From contig JARIED010000026.1 of assembly GCA_029266945.1 (NCBI GenBank), positions 1 through 32,674 of the forward strand: DNA of 32,674 nt. Reading direction: 5' to 3'. Of this stretch, positions 1 through 8,700 are shown piece by piece; the stretch's first letter is position 1; the number at the start of each line of letters is the position of its first letter. The DNA is from Slackia sp. Its GTDB lineage: Bacteria > Actinomycetota > Coriobacteriia > Coriobacteriales > Eggerthellaceae. The notes under the pieces are model-generated. The model was not told where the DNA came from. It searched no databases and was given only the letters and a program-made list of their open reading frames with translations. The translations under genes were made by a program, and so were the position numbers.

Positions 1-70
1 GCTATCGCCCTGGGGGGGGGGCCGCAGGTTTTTCCCCGTGACACACGGTGGGGCCGCCCGGCTTTTTATA
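1..70. other. GC-rich leader with hairpins, possible upstream terminator
   Basis: This gene-free stretch opens with a run of ten G (12-21). A short hairpin follows (CCGTG 36-40, loop ACA, CACGG 44-48), and then a T run after a small GC stem near 64-68. It could hold the terminator of a gene left of the window, but no single stem plus T-tract is convincing. Confidence 0.3.
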
Positions 71-129
71 CGTGATCTAAAGAAAAAGAGCGGGTTTCCA
101 ATACGACGATATGCTGTGCCGCCGAACGG

Positions 130-135
130 TATAAT
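130..135 (+). promoter_or_regulatory. Putative -10 box of the parAB promoter
   Basis: A perfect TATAAT lies 138 bases before the chosen parA start, and transcription would begin near 142. No good -35 box is visible 16-18 bases upstream, so the call rests on the -10 alone. A start here would place the parS at 179 inside the transcribed leader. Confidence 0.4.
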
Positions 136-178
136 AACGGAATCGAGTGATTCGGCCGCATTATCGTCATCGGCCGGG

Positions 179-194
179 TGTTTCACGTGAAACA
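179..194. promoter_or_regulatory. parS: parS centromere site (perfect 16-mer)
   Basis: The sequence TGTTTCACGTGAAACA is identical to the canonical bacterial parS palindrome bound by ParB. It sits between the putative parAB promoter and the parA start codon, so ParB loading here could both nucleate the partition complex and repress its own operon. The parB gene about 1.1 kb downstream supports the assignment. Confidence 0.95.
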
Positions 195-272
195 TCGTTT
201 TCTACACATCGGCGAAGCATTCGCGCAAGAGCCGCATTCATTGGAATCATTGCCGCGTTCGAGGAGGAATCC

Positions 273-1277
273 GTGGGATTGTTTGATAGTTTCAAGCGTC
301 AAGTGAGTCATCACGAAACGCCCGAGGTTTCGATTCCTCCTGCTTCTCACGACGAGGAGAAGGACGAGGAGCTCGAAGACGTGCGCGTCGTCGAACGCGA
401 AGTCTCCGTCGAGCCTGTCGAGGAAGACCCGATCGAGGAAAGCGTGCACACGTTCGTCGCCACGCCGCTGCGTACGTACGCCGATAAGAAACCGGTGAAG
501 CACGTGGTGGGCGCGACCAAGGTCATTGCCATCCTCAACCAGAAGGGCGGCGTCGGAAAATCGACGACGGCTATCAACCTGGGCGCTGCTTTGGGTGAGC
601 TGGGGAAGCAGGTCCTGCTGGTCGACCTCGACCCTCAGGGCAATACCTCCAGTGGCCTGGGCATTGAAAAAGGCGAGCTCGACCGTTGCGTCTACGATGT
701 CCTGATCGACGATGAGACCACGCTGCTCGACGTGATCGTTCCTGACGTGTGCGATGGCTTGGACGTCGCTCCTGCGACCATCAATCTTGCCGGCGCCGAA
801 GTGGAACTCGTTTCTGCCATGGCGCGAGAGAACAGGCTCAAGGAGGCCATCGGCTCGGTTCGCGGCAAGTACGACTATGTGTTCATCGACTGCCCGCCGT
901 CTCTCGGCCTTCTGACGGTCAATGCACTCGTCGCCGCCGACAAGCTGCTCATTCCGATTCAGTGCGAGTTCTACGCGCTTGAGGGCGTGACCAAGCTTCT
1001 CGATTCCATGAAGCGCGTCAAAACGTATCTCAACCCCTCGCTCGACATCTTCGGCGTGCTGCTGACCATGTACGACGGTCGCACGACGCTGTCCAAGCAG
1101 GTGGCAAACGAGGTGCGCGGCTTCTTCGAGAAGCTGGTGTTCGATGCGGTCATTCCGCGTTCCGTGAAGGTGTCCGAGGCGCCGAGTTTCGGTCAGCCCA
1201 TTACCGAGTACGACCCCGCGGGCAAGGGCGCGCAGGCATACCGTGCGCTGGCAAAGGAAGTGGTGCGTCGTGGCTAG
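273..1277 (+). CDS. parA: Chromosome partitioning ATPase ParA (Soj family)
   Basis: ParA is a deviant Walker ATPase that dimerises on DNA with ATP and moves or separates ParB-parS complexes. The reading frame is open from 147, but I choose the GTG at 273 (334 residues). It has a strong GAGGAGG ribosome site, and the longer version would translate through parS. The Walker A motif KGGVGKST (residues 91-98) carries the signature lysine, the Walker A' region reads DLDPQGN, and the Walker B-like strand reads YVFIDCPPS. The first 80 or so residues are a highly acidic, low-complexity extension that most chromosomal Soj proteins lack. The last codons overlap parB by 8 bases, so the two are almost certainly co-translated. 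The function is secure; the role of the extension is unknown. Confidence 0.95.
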   Translation: MGLFDSFKRQVSHHETPEVSIPPASHDEEKDEELEDVRVVEREVSVEPVEEDPIEESVHTFVATPLRTYADKKPVKHVVGATKVIAILNQKGGVGKSTTAINLGAALGELGKQVLLVDLDPQGNTSSGLGIEKGELDRCVYDVLIDDETTLLDVIVPDVCDGLDVAPATINLAGAEVELVSAMARENRLKEAIGSVRGKYDYVFIDCPPSLGLLTVNALVAADKLLIPIQCEFYALEGVTKLLDSMKRVKTYLNPSLDIFGVLLTMYDGRTTLSKQVANEVRGFFEKLVFDAVIPRSVKVSEAPSFGQPITEYDPAGKGAQAYRALAKEVVRRG

Positions 1278-2199
1278 GAATGCGAAAGGCGGCCTGGGCC
1301 GCGGTCTGAGTTCTCTGATCGGCGGCTATGAGGCCGCCGCGGAAGAGCGCGTCGAAGAGACCGCCGCGACCGGCGTCGAAAGAGCTGCCGCATCTGTCTC
1401 CGAGGGCGCCCCCCGCGTGTCCGACGAGGTGGCGGTCGAGCGCATCCTCCCGAACCCCGATCAGCCTCGCAGGCAGTTCGACCCCGAAGAGCTCCAGGAG
1501 CTTTCCGCTTCGATCGCCCGCGACGGGCTGTTGCAGCCTATCCTGGTCAGGGAGTCGGGCGACGGCTACGAAATCATCGCCGGTGAGCGCCGTTGGCAGG
1601 CAAGCCGCCTTGCGGGCCTTGAAAAGGTTCCCGTGTGCATCAAAAACGCCGATGACGACAAAGTCCTCGAACTGGCGATGATCGAGAATCTGCAGCGAAG
1701 CGACCTGAACCCTATGGAAGAGGCGTACGGCTACAAGCGCATGATGGAAAGCGGCAACAAAACGCAGGCCGAAGTGGCTGCCGCCGTGTCCAAGGGGCGC
1801 TCTACGATCGCCAATGCGCTGCGCATGCTTGATTTGCCCGAGGACGCCCAGCAGCTTCTGTTCGAAGAGAAGATCACCGCCGGCCATGCCCGTGCGATTC
1901 TTTCCATTCCGTCGGACGAGGGCAAGCGAAAGCTCACCGAGAAGCTGCGCGAGGAAAAGCTTTCCGTGCGCGAAGCCGAGGCGCTCGCCAGGTTGATCGC
2001 GGGCAAAGAAGCCGCGTCGCAGAAGCCGCCGAAGCCGCCTGCGTCGCCGCTGTACAAGAAGGCCGCCAAATCGCTTGGCGATGCATTCCATACCAAAGTT
2101 CGCATCAGGAGCGCGAACGGCAAGAATAAAATCGAGATCGAGTTCAAGGACGAAGAGGATTTGCAGCGAATCTTCGATATGATGAGCAATCCCGAATAA
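1270..2199 (+). CDS. parB: ParB, parS-binding CTPase (Spo0J family)
   Basis: ParB binds parS, spreads as a CTP-dependent clamp and stimulates ParA. The chosen GTG at 1270 gives 309 residues, starts VARNAKGGLGRGLSSLIG as typical ParB proteins do, and lies about 10 bases after AAAGGAAG. An upstream in-frame GTG at 1243 would add nine atypical residues. The N-terminal domain shows the CTP-binding GERRWQAS motif and the ENLQRSDLNPMEEA box. A helix-turn-helix follows (KTQAEVAAAVSKGRSTIANAL) for parS recognition. After a Lys/Pro linker comes a C-terminal dimerisation segment rich in charged residues. It overlaps parA by 8 bases. Matching parS sites at 179, 19632 and 30631 support the assignment. 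Confidence 0.96.
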   Translation: MARNAKGGLGRGLSSLIGGYEAAAEERVEETAATGVERAAASVSEGAPRVSDEVAVERILPNPDQPRRQFDPEELQELSASIARDGLLQPILVRESGDGYEIIAGERRWQASRLAGLEKVPVCIKNADDDKVLELAMIENLQRSDLNPMEEAYGYKRMMESGNKTQAEVAAAVSKGRSTIANALRMLDLPEDAQQLLFEEKITAGHARAILSIPSDEGKRKLTEKLREEKLSVREAEALARLIAGKEAASQKPPKPPASPLYKKAAKSLGDAFHTKVRIRSANGKNKIEIEFKDEEDLQRIFDMMSNPE

Positions 2200-2210
2200 G
2201 GAAGGTTTCG

Positions 2211-2245
2211 AGGCCCCGGGCGCATGCGCTGTCGGGGTCTTGTTC
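2211..2245 (+). terminator. Possible weak terminator between parB and rlmN
   Basis: An 8-bp stem (AGGCCCCG 2211-2218 with CGGGGTCT 2233-2240, one G-T pair) surrounds a loop that is itself partly self-complementary. Only a poor T-tract (TTGTTC) follows, so it may attenuate transcription rather than stop it. Confidence 0.4.
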
Positions 2246-2267
2246 GATACACGCCGAAGGAGAATCA

Positions 2268-3290
2268 ATGGCACAAGGAATTGAAGCGTATTCGTACGAA
2301 GGCATCTGCGCCCTGATGAAGGAATGGGGCCAGCCCCGATTCCGCGCCAAGCAGCTCATGCAGTGGCTGTATCAGAAAGGCGTCGATTCCTACGACGATA
2401 TGAGCAATCTGCCTGCCGCCTTGAAGGAGCGCCTCGAAAGCGAAGCGCCTCTGCATCGTGCCGAAGTAATCGACAAGCGCGTGTCGACCGACGGCACGAG
2501 GAAATATATCGTACGCTTCTCCGACGGCGCTGCGGCCGAAATGGTCGCCATTCCCTCGCAGGACCGCCTGACGGTGTGCTTCTCCACCCAGGTGGGCTGC
2601 GCCATGGGCTGCATCTTCTGCGCGACCGGCAAAGAGGGCTTCACGCGCAATCTGCTGCCGGGCGAAATCGTCGACCAGGTGCTCATCGCGCAGAAGGACA
2701 TGGGCATGCGCGTGACCAACCTCGTCGGCATGGGGCAGGGCGAGCCGTTCTTGAACTACGACAACGTCATGGCGGCCATGAGGCTCGTCAATTCGCCGGA
2801 CGGCCTGAACATCGGCGCTCGCAAGATCGCCATCTCCACGTGCGGCATCCTGTCGGGCATCAGGAAGTTCGCGCATGAGCCTGAGCAGTTCACGATGGCC
2901 ATCTCGCTGCATTCCGCCGTGCAGAAGACTCGTGACGTGCTTATGCCGTCCATGGTCCATCAGAGCCTGACCGACCTGAAGCAGGATATTCGTGCCTACC
3001 AGGATGAGTCCGGCCGCCGCGTGACGTACGAATACGTGATGATCGACGGCCTGAATGACGACGACGAGCACCTCGGCGCCCTGATCGACTTCTGCCGCGG
3101 CACCATGTGCCACGTGAACCTCATCCCAATCAATGAAATCGAGGGTTCGGTGCTGCAGCCTAGCGGCGAAAAGACTGTGAACCGCTTCGTCGCCGAGCTC
3201 GAGAAGCGCGGCATCGAGGCGACGCTTCGCAATTCGCGCGGTTCCGACATCGCCGGCGCCTGCGGCCAGCTCAAGAACATGCGTCGTTAG
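2268..3290 (+). CDS. rlmN: Dual-specificity RNA methyltransferase RlmN
   Basis: RlmN is a radical-SAM enzyme that methylates C2 of A2503 in 23S rRNA and of A37 in some tRNAs. The 340-residue product has the radical-SAM cluster motif CxxxCxxC (Cys111, Cys115, Cys118). It also has both cysteines needed for the methyl-transfer chemistry: Cys104 in TVCFSTQVGC and Cys332 in AGACGQL. The SAM-site segment GMGQGEPFLNYDNV is present. The start has a clear GAAGGAG ribosome site 7 bases upstream. The gene follows parB after 68 bases and ends at a strong bidirectional terminator. The methyl-accepting Cys and the segment around it match RlmN rather than Cfr by general appearance, which fits a housekeeping role. 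Confidence 0.96.
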   Translation: MAQGIEAYSYEGICALMKEWGQPRFRAKQLMQWLYQKGVDSYDDMSNLPAALKERLESEAPLHRAEVIDKRVSTDGTRKYIVRFSDGAAAEMVAIPSQDRLTVCFSTQVGCAMGCIFCATGKEGFTRNLLPGEIVDQVLIAQKDMGMRVTNLVGMGQGEPFLNYDNVMAAMRLVNSPDGLNIGARKIAISTCGILSGIRKFAHEPEQFTMAISLHSAVQKTRDVLMPSMVHQSLTDLKQDIRAYQDESGRRVTYEYVMIDGLNDDDEHLGALIDFCRGTMCHVNLIPINEIEGSVLQPSGEKTVNRFVAELEKRGIEATLRNSRGSDIAGACGQLKNMRR

Positions 3291-3337
3291 GGAAGGCGCC
3301 GGCGCCTTGCGTGTGTGCCTGCCTGGCCGAAGGCAAG

Positions 3338-3366
3338 AAAAAAGCCACCCGATCGGGTGGCTTTTT
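3338..3366. terminator. Bidirectional terminator between rlmN and rubrerythrin
   Basis: A perfect 8-bp stem (AGCCACCC, loop GATC, GGGTGGCT, 3343-3362) is flanked by an A run on the left and TTTTT on the right. It can therefore end transcripts arriving from rlmN and from the convergent rubrerythrin gene. Confidence 0.9.
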
Positions 3367-3388
3367 CATAGGCCGGACGAGTGATGCG

Positions 3389-3883
3389 CTACAGGGCCTC
3401 GGCGGCCTTCTTGTAGCCGGCCTTGTGGGCGCCCTCGAACTTCGCGGTCATCTCGAAGAAGTGGGCGATGTCCTCGAAGCCCTCTTCGCGCGCGATCTTG
3501 GCGAACTCGGGGTACATGCTCTCTTCCTCGTACTGCTCGCCGGCTGCGGCGCTCTCGAGGTTCTCCTTCACGCCGCCGAACATGCCCAGGTACACGGCCT
3601 CGGCGAGCGCATGGGCGGTCTCTTCGGCCATGGGGCGGTCGAACGCGGCTGCTGCTGCGTCTTCGCCGGCTTCTTCGGCGATGCGCTTCCACAGGGTGTA
3701 CTTGCGGTTGGCCTGGGACTCGCCGGCGAATGCGGCAGCGAGGTTTTCGGCGGTCTTGGTGCCGGTCACGTCAGCGGGCTGATATTCGGCGAATGCGGCC
3801 TGGCCGGCATGGCACATGGGGCATTCTTCGGGAGCGGAACCGACGTGCAGATAACCGCAGACCTTGCAACGATAGATTTTCAT
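3389..3883 (-). CDS. Reverse rubrerythrin (rubredoxin domain first), peroxide defence
   Basis: Rubrerythrins are cytoplasmic non-haem iron proteins that reduce hydrogen peroxide in anaerobes. In this 164-residue protein the rubredoxin-like Fe(Cys)4 domain is N-terminal (Cys6, Cys9, Cys21, Cys24). The ferritin-like di-iron four-helix bundle comes second, which is the 'reverse' domain order known from clostridia. Di-iron ligand candidates are visible: Glu55 in AGESQANRKY, the ExxH of Glu88-His91, Glu120/121, and Glu150-His153. The start ATG has AAAAGGGG just upstream. The gene is monocistronic and convergent with rlmN. An 8+4+8 inverted repeat at 3975 in the gap shared with ddl may be its operator. 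Electrons would come from a rubredoxin or NADH reductase, none of which is nearby. Confidence 0.93.
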   Translation of the reverse strand: MKIYRCKVCGYLHVGSAPEECPMCHAGQAAFAEYQPADVTGTKTAENLAAAFAGESQANRKYTLWKRIAEEAGEDAAAAAFDRPMAEETAHALAEAVYLGMFGGVKENLESAAAGEQYEEESMYPEFAKIAREEGFEDIAHFFEMTAKFEGAHKAGYKKAAEAL

Positions 3884-3974
3884 GGTGGTACCCCTTTTCT
3901 AACGAGAACCCGAAATATTTATCGGCGAATCAATGATAATGCTTCGGTGTGTTCCCGCGAAGGAACTTCATAAC

Positions 3975-3994
3975 ATATATCCGTTGGGATATAT
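3975..3994. promoter_or_regulatory. Perfect inverted repeat between divergent rubrerythrin and ddl
   Basis: ATATATCC (3975-3982) and GGATATAT (3987-3994) are perfect complements with a four-base spacer. The repeat lies in the 179-base gap from which the rubrerythrin gene (left) and ddl (right) diverge. AT-rich dyads of this size in a GC-rich genome are typical of repressor operators. No T-tract follows, so a terminator is unlikely. Confidence 0.45.
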
Positions 3995-4062
3995 TGATGC
4001 GGCAAAGAAGAGTCCTCTTGTGCCGTGCGGCGCAAGAACATCGTAGACGGTAAGGACGGACC

Positions 4063-5016
4063 ATGGCTTATTCAGGAAACCCGAAAGACTACGCTGTCGC
4101 GGTTCTGTACGGCGGCACGAGCGGCGAACGAGAAGTGTCGCTGAATTCGGGAGCATGCTGCGCTCGCGCGCTTGAGGAAAAGGGCTTTACGGTCACGTTG
4201 CTCGACCCCGCTTCGTGCGATGATCTGAAAAGGCTGATCGAAGAGACGTACGACGTGGCGTTTCTCGCGCTGCACGGCAAGGGCGGCGAAGACGGCACCA
4301 TGCAGGGCTTCCTCGAGACGCTCGGCATTCCCTACACCGGCTCGGGCATCATGGCCAACGCGATCGCCATCAATAAGGGCAAGTCCAAGGAGCTGTACGC
4401 GAGCGCAGGCCTGCGCGTCGCCGCTTCGGTCCTCGTGGGCCGCAACGACGTGCTCGATGACGCCGACAGGCAGGAAATCGTCGATGCATGCGGTATCCCC
4501 TGCGTCGTGAAGCCCGCAACCGAGGGCAGCTCGCTGGGTATGACCATCGTGCGCGACGCGGCCGACCTGCAGGCGGCGATCGATACGGCCCTCGCGGTCG
4601 ACGACGAGGCTATGGTCGAGCAGTTCATCGACGGCACCGAGCTGACGGTCGGCGTCATGGGCTCCGACGACCCGGCCGCCCTCCCCGTGATTCAGATCCT
4701 GTCGAACGACGACGAGTTCTACAACTATCACGCGAAGTATGCCGCCGGCGGAAGCACCCACATCTGCCCGGCTCCCATTTCCGAAGAGGCCACCGAGCAG
4801 GCTCAGGGCATGGCCGTCGCCGCCCATGTCGTTTTGGGCTGCAAGGGCATTTCGCGTACCGACATCATGCTCGACAAAGAGGGCCGCTGCTGGGTGCTGG
4901 AGACCAATACGCTTCCCGGCATGACCGACACGTCCCTGATTCCCGACGCCGCCCGCGCCGTGGGCATGAGCTTCGGCGACGTGTGCGAAAAGCTGATCGA
5001 AATGGCGCTCGAGTAA
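4063..5016 (+). CDS. ddl: D-alanine--D-alanine ligase
   Basis: Ddl is an ATP-grasp ligase that joins two D-alanines for the peptidoglycan stem peptide. The 317-residue length is usual for the family. The N-terminal strand VAVLYGGTSGEREVSLNSG is diagnostic. The central ATP-grasp region carries PCVVKPATEGSSLGMTIV and EQFIDGTELTVGVMG. The C-terminal catalytic segment ends in GRCWVLETNTLPGMTDTSLIP, with the Mg2+-binding Glu and Asn. The start ATG follows AAGGACGG. The gene stands alone, divergent from the rubrerythrin gene and closed by a strong hairpin, with no mur genes beside it. The residues that separate D-Ala-D-Ala from D-Ala-D-Lac ligases were not resolved by eye, but the short, housekeeping-like sequence favours D-Ala-D-Ala. 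Confidence 0.94.
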   Translation: MAYSGNPKDYAVAVLYGGTSGEREVSLNSGACCARALEEKGFTVTLLDPASCDDLKRLIEETYDVAFLALHGKGGEDGTMQGFLETLGIPYTGSGIMANAIAINKGKSKELYASAGLRVAASVLVGRNDVLDDADRQEIVDACGIPCVVKPATEGSSLGMTIVRDAADLQAAIDTALAVDDEAMVEQFIDGTELTVGVMGSDDPAALPVIQILSNDDEFYNYHAKYAAGGSTHICPAPISEEATEQAQGMAVAAHVVLGCKGISRTDIMLDKEGRCWVLETNTLPGMTDTSLIPDAARAVGMSFGDVCEKLIEMALE

Positions 5017-5060
5017 CAAGGCGTTTCGCTTTCGCACGCGCATCGCGCGCAGAAGACGAA

Positions 5061-5093
5061 GAGGGCCGCCCACGATCGGGCGGCCCTCTCTTT
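5061..5093. terminator. Terminator between ddl and convergent membrane-protein gene
   Basis: An 11-bp perfect GC stem (5061-5071 with 5078-5088) with a six-base loop is followed by TCTTTC. It lies between two convergent genes and probably serves ddl. Confidence 0.8.
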
Positions 5094-5110
5094 CGGAGCG
5101 ACGGGATTCG

Positions 5111-5767
5111 TTAGATGATGCCCATGGAATGGACGACCCAAACGACAAGCGCAATGACGGCGAAGATGAACGCCCAGCTGATGATGTAGCACCCCACGTT
5201 GCCGCTGCGGCCTTTGTCGAGCATCTTGTCGTGGATGCTGCGGTGGTCTTTGAGGATGACAGTGCGGCCGCTTCCCTTGGGGATCTTCACCTTGTTGGAG
5301 GGCGTCCACGATTCGGGGTCGGCGATGACCTTGGCCACGTTCGATGGGTTCAGCGACGGGTCGGGGCGTGAGCCGTCGGCCGACGCCTGCGCGAAAACCT
5401 TCACGAAGCGATCGAACTCGTCGGCGTAGCGCGGGGAATAGGCGAAAATCGCCGCCTGTCCCCAATAGACGCCAGGATCGGGTTCTTCGCTGTAGGCGGT
5501 GAAGCTGAGTACGTAGCGGATGGTCCAACCTTTGGCACGATAGACGGCCAGCTTGTACGAATCCGACGGGCTCAGGTACGCGAAGGTCTGGCCGTAGGGG
5601 TTTTTCAGCCACGCCTGCTGGTGTTTTTTCTCGTCGAGCTGCCAGATCACTTCACCGCAATCGCCGACCGCGTAATCCGATCCCGCGATGGCCGCGCCCG
5701 CTTGCTTGTCGGGGGTTTGGAAGCGGATATAGGAGCCGAAATAGACATCGGATGCGTTTGTAGGCAT
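5111..5767 (-). CDS. Unknown protein with one C-terminal membrane anchor
   Basis: I do not recognise this 218-residue protein. The frame stays open far upstream, but the ATG at 5767 has an AAAGGAA ribosome site, and the upstream extension is only the antisense of the neighbouring helicase gene. Residues 1-110 or so are rich in aromatic residues (VYFGSYIRFQ, AWLKNPYGQTFAYL, WTIRYVLSFTAY) and look like a compact beta-rich domain. A polar linker with Lys-rich stretches follows. The last 26 residues form one hydrophobic helix (CYIISWAFIFAVIALVVWVV) with almost nothing after it. This is the layout of a tail-anchored protein with its domain in the cytoplasm. There is no signal peptide. It is divergent from the helicase gene with a very short gap. 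Confidence 0.8.
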   Translation of the reverse strand: MPTNASDVYFGSYIRFQTPDKQAGAAIAGSDYAVGDCGEVIWQLDEKKHQQAWLKNPYGQTFAYLSPSDSYKLAVYRAKGWTIRYVLSFTAYSEEPDPGVYWGQAAIFAYSPRYADEFDRFVKVFAQASADGSRPDPSLNPSNVAKVIADPESWTPSNKVKIPKGSGRTVILKDHRSIHDKMLDKGRSGNVGCYIISWAFIFAVIALVVWVVHSMGII

Positions 5768-5797
5768 GTGGTTCCTTTCGTGATAGGCTAGCGAAAT

Positions 5798-8700
5798 ATG
5801 ACCGAAATGAAAGATTTCATTATGCAGAATATGAGTGTATACGACTTCGTTTCCCAAGGCACTCCGGAGGATGTCGTGCAGCGCTACGCACGCCTCAAGG
5901 AAGTCGCCGCGCGTTCCGACTTCGGCGAGCTCGACCGCAACGTCGTTGTGCTCGACACCGAAACCACGGGCTTTTCCCAGAATCACGACGAGCTGACGCA
6001 GATCGCCGCCGCCCGTCTCGAGCGTGGCGAAATCATCGAATGGTTCGTCACGTTCGTCAACCCGGGCAAGCCTATTCCCGACGACGTCGCCCGTCTGACC
6101 GACATTCATGACGAAGATGTGGCCGACGCCCCTTCGCCCGAAGAGGCCCGCGCCCGCCTCGTGGAATTCGTCGGCGATGCTACGGTGGTCGCGCATAACG
6201 CCGCATTCGACAAAGGCTTCACGACGAAAAGCCCGGCGGGTTATCCCTTGATGGAAAACCTTTGGGTGGATTCGCTCGATCTTGCCCGCATCGCGCTGCC
6301 GCGCTTGAGCTCGCATAGGCTTATCGATCTGGTGAAGGCCTTCGACGCGCCGCTTTCCACCCATCGCGCCGACGCCGACGTGGAGGCGCTGTGCGCCGTG
6401 TACCGCATTTTGCTTGCTGCCATTGCAGAAATGCCGCTTGACCTGGTTGAATACATCGCCGATCTGGCACCTGTCGAAGAATGGCCCACGGGCGCGGTGT
6501 TTTCCTGCATGGCATCGAGCATGGCCGCTCTCGAAGAGGCCGAGCATGGAACCGATATCCGCGCGAAGCGCTATCCGATGACCGTCAGGGGGCTTCGCGC
6601 CGCCCGCTTGTCGCGCGCGGCGAACGACGACGAGACGTCCGCGGCCGTCGAGCGCTACACGGGTCCGATCGAATTCCCCGATGCGCATGAGGTGGCCGAG
6701 GCGTTTTCAAAGAGCGGCGTGGTCGGCGGCCTGTACGAGGAATTCGAGCCCCGCGTCGAGCAATCCATCATGGCCGACAGCGTGCTGAAGGCGTTTTCCA
6801 CGGGCACGAATCTCGTGGTCGAAGCCGGCACTGGCGTCGGCAAATCGATGGCCTACCTGCTGCCGAGCGCTTTGGCGGCTTTGCGCAGCCATGCGGCGGT
6901 GGGCGTTGCCACGAAGACCAACGCGCTGCTCGACCAGATTGTCTATAAAGAGCTTCCGTTGCTGCGCCGTGCCCTGGAGGAGCGCGGCATGGGCAGCCTC
7001 GAATACGTGGCGCTCAAAGGATTCTCGCACTACCCGTGTCTGCGCCTGGTCGACCGCCTGGTGCATGACGGCGCGCGCAGCGTGACGGTCATGGGCAAGC
7101 AGGTGAGCCAGGCCCCCTCGATCGCCGCGCTGCTTTCGTTCATCGAGCAAACCGAATACGATGACATGGATGCCTTGAAGCTCGATTTCAAGGCCCTGCC
7201 GCGCTATGCGTTCACGACGTCTTCGCGCGACTGCCTGCGCCGCAAGTGCCCGTACTACGGCACTCAGTGTTTCGTGCATGGCGTGCGCAAGAAGGCCGAG
7301 CGCGCGCATATCGTGGTGACGAACCACTCGCTGTTCTTCTGCGACCTCGCGGCCGACGGCGGCCTGCTGCCCGAAATCCGCTTCTGGGTGGTCGACGAGG
7401 CCCATGGCGCCGAGGCCGAAGCCCGTCGCGCGCTGGCGATCAAGCTCGACGCCGCCGAGATGGTGCGTCTTGCCAACAGACTGGCTTCCGAGGATGCCAA
7501 GAGGAATCCGTTCGTGCGCCTTGAGCGCCGCGCTCCGCTCGATTCGGGCAAGCAGCCCGAGGCGAGCACGCTGTTCTTCGGCCTCACTGAGAAGTCGCGT
7601 GTGCGCGGCAAGGAATTCGCGGAGGCGTCGCTCGAATTCGCCCGCCGCATGAAGGACCTGGTCGCGTGCGATACCGGCAAAGGAAACAAGAGCTACGAGA
7701 CCATCGACCTGTGGATCAATGACGCCGTGCGTTCCGACGAGCGCTTCGGCGCGCTGCGCGGTTTCGCGAAAACCTTCCGCGACCAGGCAGAACGTCTTAT
7801 CACGGCAGGAAACGAGCTTATCGCGTTCCTTGACGGCGTCGATGGCGTGGCCGATTGCCAGCGCGATATTGCCACGGTGGTCATCGACGCCAAGGAAATG
7901 CTGCAGTCGTGCGAGCTGATCATGGAAAAGGCCGATCCGCGCTTCGTCTATTCCGCGAAGCTTTCGCGCAAACCCGAGCGCGTGGCCGAAGAGCTGCGGG
8001 CCCAGGTGGTCGATGTGGGGCAGATGCTTGACGAGACGCTGTACGAGAAGACGCGAAGCGTCGTGTACGCCAGCGCCACCGTGACCATCGGCGATGATTT
8101 CAAGAGCTTCATGACGGCCATGGGCCTCAACGAGGGCGAGTCGTCGCATGCGGAGACGTGCCTTCTGGGCTCGAGCTACGATTTCGACAAGAATATGCAG
8201 GTCCTGGTGATCAACGATATTCCCGAGCCCAACCAGCCGGGATACCTCGAGGCGCTCCAGCATCTGCTGATAGAGCTGCAGGTCGCCCAACAGGGCAGCA
8301 TGCTCACGCTTTTCACGAACCGTCGCGAGATGGAGGCGTGCTTCGACGTCGTGGACCCGCGCATGAAAGAGGAGGGCCTGCGTCTGGTCTGCCAGAAGTG
8401 GGGTGTTTCGACGAAGGGCCTGCGCGACGATTTCCTGAAAGACGAGCACCTGTCGCTTTTCGCCTTGAAGAGTTTCTGGGAAGGCTTCGACGCGCCGGGC
8501 GCGACGCTCAAGGGCGTCGTCATTCCCAAGCTGCCGTTCGCCAAGCCGTCCGACCCGCTTTCGTGCGAACGCGCGCTGCGCGATTCTGCGGCGTGGTCGC
8601 ACTATACCCTGCCGCAGGCGGTCATCGAGATCAAACAGGCTGCGGGCCGCTTGATCCGCACGTCCACCGATACGGGCGTGCTGGTGATGGCGGACAGGCG

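Noticed and set aside
1201..2274. Long minus-strand frame over parB
   Set aside because: parB has full ParB motifs and a matching ribosome site. The antisense frame is a compositional shadow.
5768..6688. Upstream extension of the tail-anchored protein to 525 residues
   Set aside because: The added part is antisense to the DnaQ-like domain. The ATG at 5767 has its own ribosome site and begins the plausible protein.
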